From Taeniopygia guttata (taxonomy: Eukaryota; Chordata; Aves; Passeriformes; Estrildidae), in NCBI RefSeq assembly GCF_048771995.1, contig NC_133063.1, forward strand, positions 10,398,063-10,462,062: DNA of 64,000 bases, given 5' to 3'. Both the position numbers and the translations under genes were made by a program. Within the stretch, counting starts at the first letter, position 1, and each line of letters starts with the position of its first letter. The notes beneath the pieces are model-generated. The model searched no databases, was not told where the DNA came from, and saw only the letters and a program-made list of their open reading frames with translations. Below, piece by piece: positions 21,994 through 34,836 of the stretch.

Positions 21994-23345
21994 ATCCCAG
22001 AATCATAGAATGCTTTGGGATTTCAGGGATACTAAAGACCAGCTAGTTGCAACCCCTGTGCCGTGGACAGGGCCACCTTGTCCAAGGTTGTCCAAGCACT
22101 GTCCAACCTGGCCTTGAACACTCCTAGGGAAGGGACAGATGCAGCTTCTTTAGGCAGGCTATGCAAGTGCTTCAGCACCCTCACAATCAAGAATTTCTTC
22201 CTAACATCTAATCTAACCCTGTCTTCTCTCAGTTTGAAGCCATTTCCCCTTCTATCACTATAGATGTTTGTAGTGTCCCTGTCCAGCCCTCTTGTAGCCC
22301 CTTTAGGTACTGGAAAGGGCTGTAAGGTCTCCCAGAGCCTTATCTTCTCCAAACTGAACAAGCCCAGTTCTCTTGCCTGTCCCTCATAGCATAGGCATTC
22401 CATCCATCTGATCATCTTGGTGGCCTCCTCGGCACTTACTCTAATAGGTCCGTGTCCTTCCTATGCTGGGAGGACACAGAGCTGGATGTAATGTTCCGGG
22501 TGGTGTCTCACAGAGCAGAGTGAAGACACACCTGCTGCCCACGTTGCTGGTGATGCAGCTCAGGACACAGTTGGCTTTCTGAGCTGTAACCCCAGCTTTG
22601 TTGAAGCTGTTGAGGTTCCTGTGGGCCAACTTGTTGAGCTTGTCCAGGTCCCTCTTGATGGCATTACACTCCTCATATATGCCTCCTGCTCAGCATGGTG
22701 TCAAAGCCAGGGACCTTGTAAGACTAGAAAACTGGACAGGACAAACACAGATCAGGCCAATGTGGTCAATCAAACGTTCTCCGTTTATTAGTTAGAAGAT
22801 GGCAGTTTATATACACTTCAATATAGTTTACGGTTTACAAAGGCACTCTCATTGGCAAGCTAACATTGTCTTTGTCTTAAGGTGGACTAAACTCCAAACT
22901 ATAAACCTATACTAATTCACACCCAGAAAGGTGTGCGTCACATCCACACCTTAATATAATTTCTAACTGTGCCACAAGCTCTTTTTCTTACTGCGTTATA
23001 CGCTTTCAAGTTCTCACAAGGCCCATATCTGAGGCCTAGGCTGGAGTAGCTCAAATCTCATTCCAGACATAAATCATGCCCTCTCTCTCTCAGAAATTCT
23101 GCAACATGGTGTCACCCCCAATTTTGCTGAGGGTGCACTAGATCCCTCTGTCTTATGTCCTTGGCAAAGATGGCACTTGTTCCAGTATGGGCCCCCAAGA
23201 AACACCACTTTTCTCTGAGGCCCATAGGGACATTAAGCCATTGACTACTACCATCTAGATATGCCAGTCCAACCAATTCCACTTCCATTGAATAGTTCCA
23301 TCAAACCCACTTCTCTCCCATTTAGAGCAAAGGATGTTGTGGGGA
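21994..23345 (-). mobile_element. CR1 LINE 3' end, minus orientation, interrupted (copy A)
   Basis: The plus strand starts with AGAATCATAGAAT, the reverse complement of the CR1 terminal repeat. It then follows the well-known CR1 3' wording through about 22703, is interrupted by a 401-bp insertion, and resumes at 23105 with continuous CR1 sequence to about 23345. CR1 is the dominant LINE of birds. The element is 5'-truncated and non-coding here. Confidence 0.85.
22704..23104 (-). mobile_element. LTR-like insertion nested in CR1 (copy A)
   Basis: These 401 bp interrupt the CR1 and are bounded by exact 10-bp repeats CATGGTGTCA (22694-22703 and 23105-23114). The minus strand carries a TATATAA box and an AATAAA close together, as in a compact LTR. 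A 10-bp duplication is longer than usual for LTR elements, so the class is uncertain. The duplicated locus has the same insertion (63226-63630). Confidence 0.55.
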
Positions 23346-23474
23346 ATATTGCCCCAGATCTGTAGCTTTTCCCTTATCCATGAGTGTGTTCACTCCATCA
23401 CAGAAGACCACTACCACTTCACCTGGATGAGTGTCTGCTGGTTGGCCCCTTCGTCCTCCTGAGAGAATTTTTTT

Positions 23475-26400
23475 GCCACCCAGGTTCTTGTGGGCTGAGT
23501 CATTCTCAGAAGGCATCTCATGAGATGTTTGTGAGGTATACAGCACACACTAGGTCTGGGAGCCAGCACAGGAACATGCAGCAGGACAGCAACTGCCTGT
23601 TCAGTCACTGAGCTTGCTGCTTGCTGCGAGGAAGTGGCAAATCTGCAACTTCCCCACTGTGCTCCATCAGCCAACCTTTTCTCTGGTCAGAATGAGCTGT
23701 CCTAGACACTGTATGAATATGATAAACAAAAAGGCAATGAGCTAAATGTTATTACTTCTCCTTCCTCCTTCAACTGTCTGTATTAACTTCTTTCTGCTCT
23801 CCAACAAACTGATCACCCAAAATACAAACTTAATGTGTCCAAAAACAGTTTACAAAGTTTTAAAGAACAACACTTCTATTTTTTGCTGGGTTTTGGGGTT
23901 TTCTTGGTTGATTGGTTGGTTTTGGTTTTCTTGTTTAGTTTTTTGAAACATATCTGCAAAATGTATAATTAACATCCTTAGGAAGAGTGCTTCTGGTACT
24001 ACCTCCTCTTCCACTCCCCAGTTTGATGCACATTTCCTTTTCCTCCTGCCCTCTTTTTATAGTGGTCTACACTAACATAGATCAGAGTGCATCTACGTTA
24101 ATGCAGATTATAGCACATTCTACATTAATGCATAGGTCTTTTCCCTCCCACTGATTGAATGAACTCTAACTGGTTGTACCTTCAGGCTGTACCAGTCCTC
24201 TGACTGCATATCATCAAACTGTACATTTTGCATTAATGTCTTAGGCAGAAATTGTGCTAGGCACTAAGAGTTTTCCTCTTCTCATGTGATGAATGCCTGG
24301 TCAGTCTTTCACTTCTGATACCTCTGGTAGCACATCCCAGTGTTTGTTCAAAAGCTTTTCAATCACCACAGCTGCAGCAGGATTTCCTGTATGAGGAGGT
24401 ACTGTGGAAATGGCCCTGGAGTCCTGGGGGCTCTTGGCTGATCGTGGAGCACAATGTGCAGAGAAAGGCAAACTCCAAAAAATAATGACCTGAAAGAATA
24501 GATATTCAACTGGGGAGTCAGATCCACAACCTGGCTCCATTCACAGAGGTCTTTGCCAAACCATTCTAAACTCATTTCCACATGAGAAGGATGGGTCTTT
24601 GGGTGTATCTCTTCCACTTCCTTTGTTCTCCACTTTCACTGGAAGCAGAGAATTAGAACAACAAGAAAAAATACAAAATCTACCTTTTCTGATAAAAGAA
24701 ACCCAACAACAAAAGAAGTCTTTTGCTCTGCTTCAATGTTCTCCCTTTCTAGGCTGCAATTTTTTTTTTTAAGCTCACAATTCAACTGGACCAGGTGGAC
24801 AGTATAAATTAGAGCTCAACTGGTGTTTTTCAGTAAATGCATGCTTGGGTTTATATCTGAGAATTGGTGTAAAGGGAGATGATTACTACAAAAGCTATTC
24901 TCAAACTTTAGAGAGAGTTGGGTAGTTGAGTAGGTGGGTAGGTAGGTAGCTAGATATCTGGACAGATGAATTGACAGACATAAAAAGCTGCCTTTATGTA
25001 ACATACAAATTTAATACAATTTTGTATTAACCCTAGGATGCTTGGCCATTAGAAATGTAAAGAAAATAAATACATATGTTAGTTGTATATGTAATTTACA
25101 GGATACAATGGCTAGACCTAAAAGGAAATAGCATAAAAATTGGACAATACCATCTCAGTTGCCCTTCATCATGAAGGAAAATTAGCAGTATTTAATCAAA
25201 TAAACCATATTTCAGGAAAGCCCCCACACCTTTGATAAGGAGGACCAGGAGAGAGAATTAATGCGCTATGCAGCTAAGAGTGCTTACTGAAGTAATGATA
25301 AATTGACTCCCTGTTGGAGACTCTGAAATGGATTTTCATCTTGCCAGCCTTGTGGAACAAGATTCATCACTTGAAAGAACAGCAATGGTAGCAGCAAAGT
25401 CAATAGCATGTGACAGATGTGTATTGAAGCAATGATTTAAGAAGTTCGGTGTATAAAATGAATTATTAGGCTCAAAATGGGTTCAAAAGTCCTTGCATTT
25501 CATCACCCTGTAGGAATGTAAGACAATGGGAAAAAAAAATTCCTTGTTTCAAGTAAGTAAGAGGGATTTTTTTCCTTGGAGTTTCGTGCATGCAACCCCA
25601 TGTGCACTGGAATATTGTCTAAGCTGAAAATAACTGCAAATGATTCTGTGAAGGCAGAACTTCCTTAGAGATCTTGCCACTTTCATGGTCTTTTGAATTG
25701 CAATAACCAAAACAGAAGTATAAAAATTCTTCATCTGACCTTTGATGACTGTAAACAATCAGAGTCTCTGATAAAATAAGGCAGAGTCACTGGTCATGCT
25801 AACGAGGTATCAGCAGTTTGGCTTTGAGCCTTGTAGTATCTGTTTCTCCACACAACTGGACTTGCTGCTGTTGGCAATCAACATGTTGGAAGTGGTTAAC
25901 ACAAGTAGATTGAGATACTACTCACCACTTGCCCTACCAGACTAGCAGGAAATACATAATTTATCCTCCAGGCTTTCATATCCTCAGGGTATATATCCGT
26001 ATTTTGTTAGAAATTGCTGGAAGATCAAATTTAAACCACATTTTGTTATTTATTTAGTAGTGTAAAGAAGGAAAAGAAAGTCACAAAATATTGGGGAGAA
26101 AATACCTGTAAGCCATAAAAAAGAATCTGACACAGATCTGTCTAGCATTGCTAGATTAGCTTTCCTTATTCACTAGAAGAAAACTGTAATCCAACATCAT
26201 GCTCTGTAGAATGTCAGTAGAATGTTCCCTGAGAAAACTGATTACAACTTGTTCATCTGTAAATAAGAAGTTAAAAAGGAACATTTTTCTCTTTTGCCAG
26301 TTTTACTTGCTGGTAGTATCCTTCTCTCTTACATATACAAGTGGTACAGAGTATTAAAGAATAAAAAATCCAAAATAAATATGTCTTGTGTCTTTTCCAG

Positions 26401-27219
26401 GGCTATTCTAGGCGTGCCTAGTGAAATATTTATTTGCTTTTTGTTAATTAGTAAATGACTCTTAATTTTCTGTGTCACATGCAATATCACATTAACACAA
26501 GCTCTCTCAGCGTGCCCTTTTTCTTACATGTGAATATAAACAACAGATACCAACTCAGTGTTGCCAGGTGTGGATATTTATCATGGTACAAACACAAGAA
26601 GGACAGTTAAATCCAATGCCCATCTGCTAGGACATTTAGATACAAAGAGAGCTACCAAGCTGCAGCCTACTACAGAAAAGGTAATGGAGTGAGCATTCAA
26701 ATGTTCACATTGAATGTTCACATTTGACATGTTTAGCATATCAAACACATGCTAAAACAATGTGTAGAACTGTGATTGTATTCAGTAGACAGACAAGGGC
26801 TTGTGCAGGCATACTTTACAGCATGGCACAAAGGCAAGAGCTGCTCATCACCCTGAATGAATCCCTTGATATTCCTCACTCCAGGATATGGCAGTATTGA
26901 ATTATTTGCATTGGAAAATACCCTTAAGATCAAATCCAACTGTAAACCAAAAACCTTGTTATAAGTGCAAATCCAATTATTTAAAGTTTCCTGCAGGGTA
27001 AGGAAAGGTATTGCTTTCCCAGGTGCTGCAGAAATGCATAAACCAAGAATGATTCCTGACAGCAAAACAATGAAGGAAATATCTAGCAATGAGTGCGATC
27101 CAGCAGGGGTCTAACCTGGGATGTTTCCTGTTTAACTTGTGAGCAATGGGCAAAGCAAAGAAGAACCACCGTGACACTTGCAGATGATGGTAAACTAGGG
27201 AAGAGGAGGAGGAGAAGAA
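23475..27219. other. Single-copy, gene-poor stretch
   Basis: AT-rich sequence with only short open frames and no recognisable exon, RNA gene or domain. A short GGTA/GTAG microsatellite lies near 24930. Nothing further could be supported. Confidence 0.6.
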
Positions 27220-27225
27220 GGAGGC
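27220..27225. repeat. Target-site duplication of solo LTR (left)
   Basis: GGAGGC here is repeated exactly at 27743-27748, on either side of the LTR. Confidence 0.85.
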
Positions 27226-27742
27226 TGAAGCGAGCCTCGGTCACTCCGACTGAGTCGGGGGCTTCGGGCACGCGATGTTGGTAATAAAGAGACGAGTCTT
27301 CCACCAGGCGAGAGTCTCTCAGGCGGCTTTATTCTGAGGGCTTAGGTGAGGGAAGGCGAGGGAGGTGAAGGGACGCAGCCACTCAGAGGGCGAGCCAGCT
27401 CTGAGAGCCCCGAACCAGGGCGGGGCAGGGTTTATAACTGTAACAGGGAAGGAGGGTCAGAGTACAGAGCATCCAACCGGGTGAGGGTATGAGGGTGGAG
27501 TCAAGCAGGAGTGACACGGCAACGGCCAACTGGGATAGAGGGAAGGAGTGGTTTCGGGGGAAGGACCAATGGGGGTACAAAGAACCGAGAATTTTCCCGA
27601 ACAAAGGGAAGGAGTACAAAATGATTGACGTAAACTAGGGGAAGGGAGAACAGATAACTGACAACACGGGAGGTGGGAAAACTACACATCTGTGGCCTCC
27701 CATGGCAATGCAGGGAGGTCACCAACCACACCCCCTCCCACA
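27226..27742 (-). mobile_element. Solo LTR, 517 bp, minus orientation
   Basis: On the minus strand it starts TGTGGGAGG and ends GCTTCA. It has several ATTGG/CCAAT motifs, a TATAAA box (near 27430) and AATAAA signals (near 27330 and 27287), giving a clear U3-R-U5 layout. Perfect 6-bp duplications (GGAGGC) flank it, and no internal retroviral sequence is attached. It is therefore a recombined solo LTR. It is unrelated in sequence to the 565-bp LTR of the proviruses. Confidence 0.85.
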
Positions 27743-27748
27743 GGAGGC

Positions 27749-30170
27749 TGTCATTATGTACAACAGCAGGGCTGCCATCCACAGGTAGCAGAACTGGGGG
27801 GAGAATGAGCTAAAAGGAATCCTATCACATTCAGCAAGGACAAAAGGGATTATCACTTCTGCTGCACATGTCACAGCACAAATGGATCCTGCATCCACGT
27901 CCTGATCCACAAGTCAAGATGCAAATTGGCAAAATTCAGGGAAGGCCTCCATAAGAGTGAGGCTGAGGCATTGCCTCTGATAGGTGAGGCCATGGATCCA
28001 GGACTGGTTCACTCTGGAGCAGAGGTGGCTGTAAGGTTTCTGAAAGCACCTTGAGGCTATGGGATGGGATCATGGGCTGAGGCCATGCTCTTCACAGACG
28101 TGGCTCACAGGAGAAAAGAGAAGGTGGCATCAGCTGAAGCTACAGAGGCTTGGGCTGGAAATAAGGAAAAGCTTATTACAACATGGTGGAGTGAGAGTCC
28201 AAAGAGGTATTGCATCCTTTAACTGGTAAAGGGCCAGACAGCCTGGTCTGACCCAATGAATGGCCACACTTTGAGCAGGAGGCTGAAGGGGAGATCTTGT
28301 GAGGTGACTTGCAGCCTGAATGGTTCAGTTCTAAATTTTCCATGGCTGGTGAGCTCATCGACATCCCAGAGGTTCATTGTAGGGTCACCCCACCTGTCTG
28401 AGGGACAGAGGGGTGGGGCTGGTGCGGCTCTCGCGCCACGGCCGCTGGGGCTTGGCGCTCCCCCTCGTGTGTCGCCACTGTCACCGACTGTGCACGATGG
28501 AGGAGCTTCCCCCACTGCCATCAGCCCCGCCCCGGCTGACCTCGAGGTTTCAGGCCCTTGAGTGATTTACTAAAATATGAATATTGATCTAATATCGATA
28601 TCCGACTGAGACGGACAAAAACTCTCTAACAGTTTAAAGCTAAAAAGTGTATGTTTATTAGAATGGCTGGGCAGTATGTGGGATAATTCCCTAATGCGCA
28701 CTGCAAAAATCACAGGTATTACAAAGCCTTTTTATTTACAGAAGTCTTGAATACACAAAATATGAATGCATATTCATATTCCTGTCACTTCCTCTGCTCC
28801 GCTTCGTATGCTAACTGGCAAAAAGGCTATTAAGCATGCGTAGTTTTGTTCCCTGAAATGAGTCAGGGGTCCATTCTGGGGAGGGGTCTCCAAAAGAAGA
28901 AGTAAAATAAGTCTTCCTTGTTCTGACCTTTCTACCCTTCCCATGCATATATGACAAATGAACCCTTGGTTTTCTTGTGTTTAATGGATTCCTAGAGTAT
29001 GGGAAGTCTGCATCTGTTTTTGTGTCCCTGAAATCTGTTTATCACATTCTGTTTCTCATGATAAGCACAGCTACCCAAACATAAAGTTGACAAGCAATGA
29101 GTTAATGGATCTGGCTACTGTTAACTATGAACAAAGTCTATTTATCTACTTCCACTAACTCAGCAACATCTAATTTAACTATTATCTTAACTTTCCTAAG
29201 ATTCTTCATTCTTCAAAATTAGTGTTTCACAAGGAGGTTGTTCCTTTGTCCCACCCTGAACTGGCTGCCTCTTTGGAGGCGACTCTATTCAATGGCGATC
29301 CTGGGGGGTGCACTGAGAGCTTTTCAGTGCCATCATATGCCTGAGAGGTAAAAGCATCTTTAGTTAAGTGCTTGTTTATTAAAAGCAAAATTTTAAAAAG
29401 AGAAGTGAATCTAAACTATCCCTCATTCTGGAGCATGAGACCATTGCTTGGGTTGGCCAGATTCAGGTGCTCATTTTCAAAGGAAAAATGCACACTGTAG
29501 ATTCATGCACGTAGATGAAGTGGAAACTTTTTTGGTTATGTTTTTAATCCTAAGGCGTATTTTGAGAATTCCCACAGAAGGCAAACATTTTTGTTGAAAA
29601 CCCAGGGAAATGGTTAGATGGAGTTACTAATTTTATGTCTTCTATGGAAAATACAATTTTTAAACATTTGGTTGGTACAAAGCATGCCCATATTTTATGG
29701 CACCTGACAAGTTGTGACTGTCCTTTGCTCAACCTCTGGTCCTTCTTGTATAGAAAACTGTAAGTCTCATGTGCAGAGAGGGACATGCGAGAGGTCATTC
29801 TATTAGAGCACCAAATGCACTCTCTCCTTTTGCTTTGAACACAAAGGAAAAGAAAAAGGTTGGCTGCATCTCTTGCTGCTGCATGAGACCTGCCTATTAT
29901 GTAGGCACTTGAAATGCCATGTTCGTGTATGTGTTGAAGCTACTCTTTTTTTTTATTTTGTCCTCTCAGTATCCTGATGCTTTCAATTAAGTTTCTACAT
30001 GGGAAATCCTCAGCTGGTGCAAACTTGCCACTAGTGTGCTGTCTGTGTTGCAATGATTAGTCATCTTCCTCTTGGCTGTCTTTCAGAAAGATGTATATTC
30101 TAGTGTATCCCTTACAAAGCTCCAGCCTGGACAAGGCTGTTCTGTTCAGTGCTGGGTAGAGAGGAGCATG
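27749..30170. other. Non-coding stretch with a GC-rich patch
   Basis: No exons were recognised. A GC-rich patch lies at 28395-28555. The 28600-29330 part has TTTATT motifs and an abrupt change of composition and may be another old minus-strand LTR, but its ends could not be fixed. Confidence 0.4.
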
Positions 30171-30252
30171 TCCTTGTGCCAGCACACACAGAGGTGGCAG
30201 GACTTCCTCCTCAGTGTCCACTAAGTGAATTACCTTGCCTGCACTTCGAACT

Positions 30253-30440
30253 TTACCAGTTTTGACAGCTTTTCAGCAGCGTTTCGAGAAGTGCATATTT
30301 TCCATTGTTGAAGGCTTTGGCAATTACAGCCCAGATTTCATCCTTAGGAATAGAGGGATTAAGCGTGTCAAGGTGTCTTGGTTTTGAGTCCTCATAAGTT
30401 ATGTGTATGATGAGAAGGTTATTGTTGATCCTGGATGTGA
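30253..30440 (-). pseudogene. Possible processed-pseudogene fragment, family unknown
   Basis: On the minus strand about 60 codons are open with natural protein-like composition, from around 30440 to a stop at 30253-30255. They contain a helix-like stretch (DEIWAVIAKAFNNGKYALLE). Protein-like text seems to continue in other frames on both sides (about 30180-30250 and 30530-30720), as expected of an old intronless copy with indels. I do not recognise the parent gene. Confidence 0.35.
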
Positions 30441-30730
30441 AGTGGTTAAAGATTTGCAGCTTGTTCTGTGTTGAAGAGTAGTTCAGGGACTACTTGGCCT
30501 TTGGTTTGACAGCTTCATTATTTTGATTAAAAATGTCCTTTCTTTAACTCTTGGCTCTTTCCTGACTTCTCTGGCTGTTTAGCTCCTGTATTGACGCAGC
30601 CTTTTTGCATATTTTTATACGGCTCCATCAAAAAATGCCTATTTCTATTAATATACACAGGCATTGTCCTTGAAATATTTGAGTAAGAGCAGACTAAAGG
30701 TGCGGAGTGTGATCTTTTGGAACTATCCAT

Positions 30731-33174
30731 TTCCTTTTACTCAGTGTGATGCCCTTTTGTCTTCTGTACATTCACACGTACCAGTTTTCAAAAGCCTTCT
30801 CTTCCTTAATAGAAGGAAATCTTTCAGGCTCTAAACAATCCTTCATCTTCAAGATACTGATGGCTAGCCATTTGCAGAAGAGACTTACATTCTTTAACAA
30901 GTGATAATGAGAATATCTTTCTGTCTAAAGTTAAATTCCAGGTACTTAACTTCAGGCCTTTACTTGCTTAGTGGAACGGAAACCTAACTAGGTTGTCTAG
31001 CTTTATAAAGTTTTTTTAATCCTATAAACTTTTGCCACGTAATAATGGAAACATACCCGTGCAGTAAATGGTTGCCTACAAAATACATATGGAGCGAGAG
31101 AGAAGAGCTCCAAAAAGCAAGCCACATGTTATCATTTAATAATTATTAAATTATTAATTTGTAATTAGACCTAGTAATTGTACAAGGTGAGTGAGATTCA
31201 CAGCCAGAAATTTATGGCTTATGAATGTAGTTTTGCACCACACAGACCTGTGCAGTGGTTTGAGCAAGATCTCTCAGTAACAACATACATGTAAGTCCAG
31301 TGGTAACTAGGAAGGCACCTTGATTTCTCCCTCTGGGTTTCTCCTTGTTTCTTACAGCTAGTGTCACAAGCAAGGGCAAAGCTCAGACTGCGAGGACATG
31401 TATTCTTACTTGCTGTATTCTGGGTTTTTTTTTTGATTCTGTATTTTGATTGATAGGTATTTTGTAAGAGTTTGAGTTTCCATTTGTCAAATGTCTGAAT
31501 TTAAAAGGCTGGCCATGTTAACCATGTTAACAGTGTTAATCTTGTGTTACATGTCCTTCCAGGGTGGGGAAGAACAGTTATTACTGTGTCCCAAAAATGA
31601 TTACAAGAAAATAGCAAGTGATCATTGGGTTTGCTTCTTTTTTCTTTTTACTTGTATTCATTCAAGAAGAATATTTTGGGTCAGTGTGTGTCTTCAGGAA
31701 GTGAGCCTGTGAACATTGTGGTGGAAGAGAGAGCTTCACTTGACAAAGCATGAGATGTAGGAACAGTGCCCTTAAACCAAAGGACCCTGGTAAGAAGAGA
31801 GTCTACATGTTTTTGGAGATGACTGAGACAGCTACTCTGAGTCTGACTTCTACAGAAAGGGGAGATGAGAGTAGTTCATCCAAGAGCTGACGGAAGAGTT
31901 GAAGAAGCGGTTACTCACTTCACAGGGTAGTTTCTCTGTCCCAGGTAACAATGTTAGTTAATAATTCATCTCACAATGCCCATCAGTTTCTACCATTTAA
32001 GTGAGGAGTGAGGTCTCTTTTCAGTACAGAGAATAAACAAGCTGGAGTTCTTTTCATGAAATGTGAATGTCTCTGTTCAAAGTTCTTGTGGGTGCCTTTT
32101 ACAGTGCTAGTGTTGCAGCTTTTTTCAGGATACTTCAAAACCTTAAAGTTTTGAAAACTTGGAAGCATTCCTATTCTTTAAACAGAAGGCTTCAAATTTC
32201 CAAGGGAGAACCTGCCTTTTGGACCATGTTTTATAGTCTCTGGTAAAAGTAGAATTGCTAGATGTGCTGCCAGGGGAGACATAAACTAGTTCCAGTGTTG
32301 ACTCAGTGTTCCCTTTGCTTCCTAGATGTCCATCTGCTGTACCTTTCCAGAAAGGCTGCTCTGCATAAGAGGAAGCTACCAAGGGAAAGCCTGTGAAAAT
32401 AGACCTGGGATCCCTCTCTGTATAGTTACACTTATAGATGTATTATGTTGTTGTACTTACACAGTTAGAGGTATATGGCTATTTAGATAGATATACTGAT
32501 ATTTGCATGCTTAGACATAGGCCGTACAGTTATAGCAATCTGCAATAAATTAAATTTTTTAACTGAAATTGATATTTTTCTATTTATATGTAGTCAGCAA
32601 ACTCTCTGCCCATGTCTCTCTCCTGGGCAGGATGTACATCCTGTCTTATCCCTGAGAGTTCAGCTGAGTCTTCCAGGGTGAGCAGGAACAGCAAAATCAC
32701 TGCTGTCACTCTCTATTGTCCTTGCAGACCCTGAGGGCTGTGGACACCATGCTGGAACCAATGGTGCTCAGATCGCCTGCCTCCAGAGTCAATGAGGAGC
32801 TGCATTAGATCTCTGAGCTCCAGCCTGTGAAAAGAGTGGACGTCACAGGGCTGTTCCTCACCCTAGGTAGGAGGGATTGCCCGCACCTGGGTAAGTGGTT
32901 CCCAGCCCAGTGCCATGCAGGCAGTGTGCCGTGGGGAGGGTGCTCAGTTCCCCTAGAGAAGCACCAGGAGCTGGCACCAAGCTCCTTTGGAGTACAGTGG
33001 CTGCAGGGGTTGGCATCTGCCTTGCAAGAGGGTTGGCCTGGAGCCTTTGCCCCAGCTCTGAGAGGGACTCTTGGAGCAAGAGCCTACCAAGACTTCACTC
33101 AAGGTCAGAGGAAGGCTTGAGGGACCATGTAAGTCTTCCCAGAAGTGGAGTCACACCTGCGCATGAGCCTGTGG
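30731..33174. other. Single-copy stretch without recognised genes
   Basis: AT-rich and unremarkable, with only short random frames. Nothing could be supported. Confidence 0.5.
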
Positions 33175-33288
33175 AGAAGCCCGGCTCCCTCCCCCTCTGC
33201 CCACAGCAGCACAGACACTCCCAACCTTTCCCAAGAGCTGCAACACAACCACAGCCACAGCAGCATGCCCAGCACTGACACCACTGAT
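33175..33288. repeat. 110-bp repeat of 34380-34490
   Basis: A short stretch beginning AAGCCCGGCTCCCTCC and running into a CA-rich text is repeated nearly exactly at 34380-34490 and 44915-45025. It directly abuts the left edge of the kinase-bearing duplication, suggesting that it took part in a rearrangement. Confidence 0.75.
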
Positions 33289-33689
33289 CTGCTGACAAGA
33301 GCACCAGAGAGGTGCAAAGCACAAATTAAATACAGAGAAGGAGGAGAACTGACTCGCCAATGAGAAAACAGTAAGGAGTGGCTCTTGTACAAAGTGACAA
33401 TGAGGGTATCCAATGAGGGAGGAAAGGGGAAGGAACCCCAGGCCCTCACCCAATCACCTGACGCTCTGGATGGAAGCTTCAAGATGTAAGGGAAGGCACA
33501 CCGAGTGACGGACAAGGCATCTGGGAGGAGACAGGGGAATGTCTCTGTACTTAGAGGGTGATGGACACTTGAGGAGGGATGGGAAAACTAGGGATAAACC
33601 AAAGGGGCACAGAGGGGTTCAAGGGGATAAACCATTTTAAAATCGAAATACAATGAAAATACAATAAAGTATAAAAACACAACTCCACA

Positions 33690-34345
33690 ATCGGGTACTG
33701 CTAATACAACAGGAAAGCAGGAGCAGGGTTGAGGCCTGTCACAAAGTGGGTTAGGGTAGAATCTGCGGAGGCATGGACAGTGCCCTCCTGGCAAGGGCAC
33801 GGAAAAGAAGGGCAGATGGAAGATGGCTGGTGGCTGGCCTCTGCTCTTGAGCAGGTTCCATCTCCAGTCCAGTCCTTCTCAAGGATAGTGGGTACAGGGA
33901 CGTGGCGGATGAATACGAAAACTGGAAAAGGAAGTCTGTTAAATATTGTGCAACTAAAATTTAAATTTAAATGATCATCAAATATACTGTCAATTGCCAC
34001 AAAACATCGCACAGTAAATGATTTTGAATCATCACTATATGATGACTATATATCTATATATAGAGATATCTATACTATATCTATATATTATATCTATATC
34101 TATATATTATATACTAATAATGTATCAAATGTACATTGAAACAAAAAACCGGAGTCCATGGGAGAGTTTAAAGTCTAGGGGACAAGATAAGGGAAAGGTT
34201 AAAATCTAAAGGACATTCTTCCAGGGCATAGCCCCAAGAAGTCCTCCTGCAGGCCCACAGGCCTCCACAGTGGCTCACGCAGATTCAAACTGCACAAGTC
34301 TTCACTCCCACATGTTGGCCTTAGTTCTCGTGGCAGAACTTGCCT
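33690..34345 (+). repeat. Interspersed repeat with AT-rich core (forward copy)
   Basis: Forward copy of the element seen inverted at 19430-20105 and 59980-60610, and again forward at 44225-44880. The core at 34035-34120 is made of imperfect TATATC repeats. Confidence 0.6.
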
Positions 34346-34836
34346 TCCCACTGGACGCTCACCTGTGCCCGAGCCTGTGGAGAAGCCCGGCTCCCTCCCC
34401 CTCTGCCCACAGCAGCACAGACACTCCCAACCTTTCCCAAGAGCTGCAACACAACCACAGCCACAGCAGCATGCCCTGCACTGACACCACTGCTCTGCTC
34501 CATTTTGCCCCACTCTGCTCCTCTAGTCACTGCTGCCAGCCTGTCTCTCCACTAGAGGTTTTGGCCTGGAGGCACCAAGGTCAGAAGACCTTTGCCTACT
34601 TCCAGACCATGCCACAAACCCCATATATGGCTTTTCCCACATTTAAGAAACACCTGACCATTCAGAAGCAAATTTAGAGCTTATGCACAGCGTGAGAACA
34701 AAGGGAAGCTTCCGGCACAGTGAAGGTTTTATGTATTATCGTATTTATTTACACTATCAGTCTAAACAAACTAGAAACTACGAGCTATCAACTAGAAACT
34801 AGAAGCTACAAAAAACATCAATGGCCTCTTGCAGGG

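Larger units (their letters stand above)
7304..23474. repeat. Large segmental duplication, copy A (partner 50603-64000)
   Basis: From 7304 onward the sequence aligns to 50603 onward. Two large differences occur: copy A carries the 4.85-kb provirus, and it lacks about 2.1 kb corresponding to 52987-55095. The rest matches with scattered substitutions and short tandem-repeat length changes until the window ends. The partner reaches the window edge, so the true duplication is longer. Confidence 0.92.

Noticed and set aside
24930..24960. GGTA/TAGG short tandem run as a possible functional repeat
   Set aside because: A short imperfect microsatellite without further structure.
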